In this document: piece by piece, positions 7,016 through 8,932 of the stretch
Numbering within the stretch: the stretch's first letter is position 1
Layout: every line of letters begins with the position of its first letter
Assembly: GCA_023132545.1 (NCBI GenBank)
Contig: JAGLYB010000028.1
Span: 1-8,932 of the forward strand
DNA from: Candidatus Bipolaricaulota bacterium
Lineage (GTDB): Bacteria > Bipolaricaulota > Bipolaricaulia > UBA7950 > UBA9294
Reading direction: 5' to 3'
Length of the DNA stretch: 8,932 nucleotides
Translations under genes and position numbers: made by a program
The notes under the pieces: model-generated
The model's database searches: none
The model's input: only the letters and a program-made list of their open reading frames with translations
Told to the model about the DNA's origin: nothing

Positions 7016-7113
7016 TATTGAATCCTTCGGCAGTCCGGCGACCGTAGGAATCCCTTAGGCCCGTAACTTTGCGCCCTACCCTTTCGAGTAGTTTGCCCTT
7101 TCGGTGCTCAATA
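7016..7113 (-). promoter_or_regulatory. Cyclic-di-GMP class I (GEMM-I) riboswitch aptamer
   Basis: The reverse strand contains the conserved GEMM-I elements in the correct order. GGGCAAAC (7098-7091) is followed by a CTAC/GTAG stem with a GAAA-containing loop (7091-7076), then GCGCAAAG (7074-7067), ACGGGCCTAAGG with the tetraloop-receptor CCTAAG, closed by CTACGG, and finally GGTCGCCGGACTGCCG (7043-7028). The closing helix P1 is TATTGA (7113-7108) with TCAATA (7021-7016). Compared with the Vibrio Vc2 aptamer as I remember it, the core positions that contact the ligand and the tetraloop/receptor are kept. It would sense intracellular c-di-GMP and control the permease-hydrolase operon downstream. 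The direction (ON or OFF) cannot be decided by eye. Confidence 0.92.
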
Positions 7114-7120
7114 TAACGGC

Positions 7121-7149
7121 ATACTACACAATTATCGGAGATCGTGCAA
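7121..7149 (-). promoter_or_regulatory. Sigma70-like promoter for the riboswitch operon
   Basis: On the reverse strand TTGCAC (7149-7144) and TAGTAT (7126-7121) are 17 bases apart. The predicted start, about seven bases past the -10 box, falls at 7113-7114, exactly where the aptamer's P1 helix begins. The hexamers are imperfect, but the agreement with the aptamer start supports the call. Confidence 0.45.
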
Positions 7150-7155
7150 CGATAA
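7132..7155. promoter_or_regulatory. Inverted repeat overlapping the -35 box (possible operator)
   Basis: TTATCG (7132-7137) and CGATAA (7150-7155) are inverted copies, and inside them ATCGT GCA ACGAT (7141-7153) is a second perfect inverted repeat. Together they cover the -35 hexamer of the riboswitch promoter and lie between two divergent genes. This is the position of a regulator site, but no regulator is identified. Confidence 0.3.
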
Positions 7156-7214
7156 GGGATGACTTGGCCAACTGGGCTGGTTGAACGTCGGAGCGGATTC
7201 CGGAGAATGGAATC

Positions 7215-7802
7215 ATGACAGACAATGTGCTGAGTCTCTTTCAACCAGCCGTCTCACGATGGTTCTCCGAGACGTTCGCCGAGCCTACGCCTCCGCAGAT
7301 CCTTGGCTGGCCGCACATTGCGGCGAGCGAGGTTGACCGTGCGTTGTTCGTTTCCGGGCTCTCGGGTCCCCAGTTCGCTTCCAAAGAAGCGGCGGTATCC
7401 CTGGCTCGCAGTCCCCAGCATGATGGCCTCGTTTTGCTGAACGTGAATGATCCAGCCAATGTCTTTGGCGATCTGTTCCCAATCTTGCGTCCGGATGGGG
7501 ATCGCCATATCATTCGCCATCACCATGGCAACTATCTTGTGCTGGAGAATGGACATCCCATTCTGGCTGTCGAGAACCGCGGCGAGCGATTGATACCACT
7601 CAGTGATCTCTCACCATCACAGCGAACGGCATCCTTCTGCGCGTTGGCGCAGTTGGTGGAGGGGCGAGAGCGCCCGGCTTCGATTCGCACGATGACTTGG
7701 GATGGGGCCGCAATCGTGAACTCAGCGATTGAAGCGGAGTTGGCTGAAGCAGGGTTTGTACGAGAAGGTTCCGGGATGATCCTCTATAGAACCTTTACCT
7801 AG
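7215..7802 (+). CDS. Internally deleted Lhr-type helicase: N-terminal tip joined to C-terminal domain
   Basis: An intact 195-residue frame from ATG 7215, with CGGAG (7201-7205) nine bases upstream. Residues 1-37 ([20 protein letters not shown], then GWPHIA) match the start of Lhr-type large DEAD/DEAH helicases, just ahead of where their Walker A motif comes. From about residue 40 the sequence jumps to the far C-terminus of the same family: [15 protein letters not shown], then [24 protein letters not shown] and a final [16 protein letters not shown]. Everything between, including all ATPase motifs, the winged helix and most of the Lhr core (over a thousand residues in full-length members), is absent. 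It therefore cannot be a helicase. It is either a decaying remnant, a domesticated small protein or an assembly collapse. It is divergent from the riboswitch operon, and its stop codon overlaps the Shine-Dalgarno of pus10. Confidence 0.75.
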   Translation: MTDNVLSLFQPAVSRWFSETFAEPTPPQILGWPHIAASEVDRALFVSGLSGPQFASKEAAVSLARSPQHDGLVLLNVNDPANVFGDLFPILRPDGDRHIIRHHHGNYLVLENGHPILAVENRGERLIPLSDLSPSQRTASFCALAQLVEGRERPASIRTMTWDGAAIVNSAIEAELAEAGFVREGSGMILYRTFT

Positions 7803-7805
7803 GAG
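7801..7805 (+). promoter_or_regulatory. Shine-Dalgarno of pus10 overlapping the upstream stop codon
   Basis: AGGAG at 7801-7805 lies six bases before ATG 7812 and shares its first two bases with the TAG stop at 7800-7802. This arrangement favours translational coupling of the helicase remnant and pus10. Confidence 0.7.
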
Positions 7806-7811
7806 CCACAG

Positions 7812-8932
7812 ATGAAAACATTTGATCCGCAAGACGTAAGCAAGCTGGGCGCAGAGATCCTGCGTGCGGGGCCCATTTGCGACGAGTGCTTGGGGCGAGT
7901 TGCTTCCAAACTTGGAACGGGTCTGTCCAATGCATCACGTGGCGAGCGGATCCGCGAGTATCTGAGTACAGTCGGCGTCGAGAGGAAGCACGGGACATGC
8001 TGGGTTTGTGGCAATCTCTTCGAGCATATCGAGAAATGGGTTTGCCGAACCGTGGAACAAGTCAAGGAGCTTGAGTTCGCAACGTACTTGTTCGGTGTCA
8101 AACTCACGCCTCGATTGGAACAGATGGAAGCGTTCTATGAGGAACGGTTTCCGTCCGAACATCGGGAATCCCTGAAACACTCCCTCAATCGAATGACGGG
8201 CATTGCGTTTGAAAGAAACCTAGCACGTGCTGTTACTGTCGATTTCAAGGCACCTCAAATTTCGTTTGTCATCGATCTGAACACGAATGAACTGACAATG
8301 CATGTCCTGTCGCTGTATGCCTATGGGCGGTACTGCAAGCTGGAGAGAGGCATTCCGCAGACCAAATGGCCATGTCGGCAGTGCCGCGGACGTGGATGCG
8401 AGGCGTGTAGGTTCTCTGGGAAGCAGTATCCTGATTCGGTCGAAGAGATCATCGCGGGTCCGTTGATCCAACTAGCAGATGCAGCATCCGCTTGTCTACA
8501 TGGAGCGGGGCGAGAGGACATCGATGCTCGCATGCTGGGAAACGGTCGACCGTTCGTCTTAGAACTGCTGATTCCCAAGCGTCGTTCCATCGATTTGTCT
8601 AATGCACATCTGCTCGTGAATGAGTGCGCATCCGGGCGGGTGACGGTCACAGCCCTGAAACTCGTGCATCGTAACGCTGTCCCTTGGGTCAAAGAACTGC
8701 GCGCTACAAAGAAGTATCGCGCGCTTGTTGAATTCGCTGAGCCCGTTGATTCGAATCAACTGCAAGAAGCACTCGGCGCCCTGCTGGGAGAAATTGCACA
8801 GCGAACGCCGCAACGCGTTTCGCACCGCCGAGCGGACCGTATCAGACAACGAACGCTTCACGACGCATCGGGACAGCTGATAGATGAAGCGCATGCCGAG
8901 ATCGTCGTTCACGGCGATGGGGGACTGTACAT
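7812..8932 (+). CDS. pus10: tRNA pseudouridine synthase Pus10 (3' partial)
   Basis: The frame runs from ATG 7812 to the right edge without a stop, giving 373 residues; archaeal Pus10 is roughly 400, so only a short C-terminus is missing. The N-terminal zinc site is present as ICDECLGR (C23, C26) and CWVC (C63, C66). A THUMP-like RNA-binding region covers about 70-185. A second cysteine cluster WPCRQCRGRGCEAC (C188, C191, C196, C199) has the form seen in archaeal Pus10. The catalytic motif GREDIDARMLG follows; by analogy with GRTDxGVH of TruA the catalytic aspartate is probably D236, with D238 beside it. KKYRALVEF, QRTPQRVSHRRADRIR and the GGLY near the edge continue the family pattern. Pus10 makes pseudouridine 54 and/or 55 in the tRNA T-loop in archaea and eukaryotes. 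Bacteria normally use TruB for position 55. Co-transcribed with the helicase remnant. Confidence 0.9.
   Translation, partial: MKTFDPQDVSKLGAEILRAGPICDECLGRVASKLGTGLSNASRGERIREYLSTVGVERKHGTCWVCGNLFEHIEKWVCRTVEQVKELEFATYLFGVKLTPRLEQMEAFYEERFPSEHRESLKHSLNRMTGIAFERNLARAVTVDFKAPQISFVIDLNTNELTMHVLSLYAYGRYCKLERGIPQTKWPCRQCRGRGCEACRFSGKQYPDSVEEIIAGPLIQLADAASACLHGAGREDIDARMLGNGRPFVLELLIPKRRSIDLSNAHLLVNECASGRVTVTALKLVHRNAVPWVKELRATKKYRALVEFAEPVDSNQLQEALGALLGEIAQRTPQRVSHRRADRIRQRTLHDASGQLIDEAHAEIVVHGDGGLY

Noticed and set aside
7108..7115. TATATT as the -10 box of the riboswitch promoter
   Set aside because: It overlaps the aptamer's P1 strand and has no -35 partner; TTGCAC-17-TAGTAT upstream places the start exactly at P1.
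6942..7244. 100-residue reverse frame across the permease leader
   Set aside because: It covers the highly conserved riboswitch aptamer and the helicase remnant start; the RNA explanation accounts for the sequence conservation.
1..8932. CRISPR array
   Set aside because: The only regular repeats are contiguous 52-bp and 66-bp units without unique spacers between identical repeats, and no cas genes are present.

Overview
The window looks like part of a bacterial chromosome, probably from a poorly sampled lineage. The case for a bacterium is a clear cyclic-di-GMP class I riboswitch with a sigma70-like promoter in front of it, Shine-Dalgarno sites before several genes, and an internalin-like leucine-rich-repeat protein. 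Two of the recognisable proteins are nevertheless of kinds known mainly from archaea and eukaryotes: a Pus10-type tRNA pseudouridine synthase and a Drg-like GTPase with a TGS domain. I cannot name a phylum from the sequence alone.

Layout. Bases 1-391 are the 3' end of a leucine-rich-repeat protein with 66-bp repeats. A small possible peptide gene and an AT-rich gene for a two-helix membrane protein (DUF3592-like) follow, up to 1260. Bases 1261-2006 hold no convincing gene but carry two kinds of direct repeat, including a 52-bp tandem array that ends nine bases before the next gene. Bases 2007-4548 hold two forward genes: an ATP-cone/uridine-kinase-like fusion and the Drg-like GTPase. A convergent reverse pair (6740 down to 4560) encodes an ArsB/NhaD-type (Ion transporter superfamily) permease followed by a metallo-beta-lactamase-fold hydrolase. 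Their roughly 370-base leader starts with the c-di-GMP-I aptamer and contains a terminator-like hairpin, so this operon is probably switched by c-di-GMP.

Divergently from that promoter, a forward pair begins at 7215. The first gene encodes 195 residues that join the extreme N-terminus of an Lhr-type large helicase directly to the extreme C-terminus, with the whole ATPase core missing. The second is pus10, which runs off the right edge with its Zn-binding cysteines and catalytic motif intact. The Shine-Dalgarno of pus10 overlaps the stop codon of the helicase remnant, so the two are probably co-translated.

The most notable items are the riboswitch-controlled transporter/hydrolase operon, the in-frame collapse of the helicase, and the Pus10 gene in a bacterial setting. 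All family assignments come from reading the protein sequences by eye; no database search was possible.
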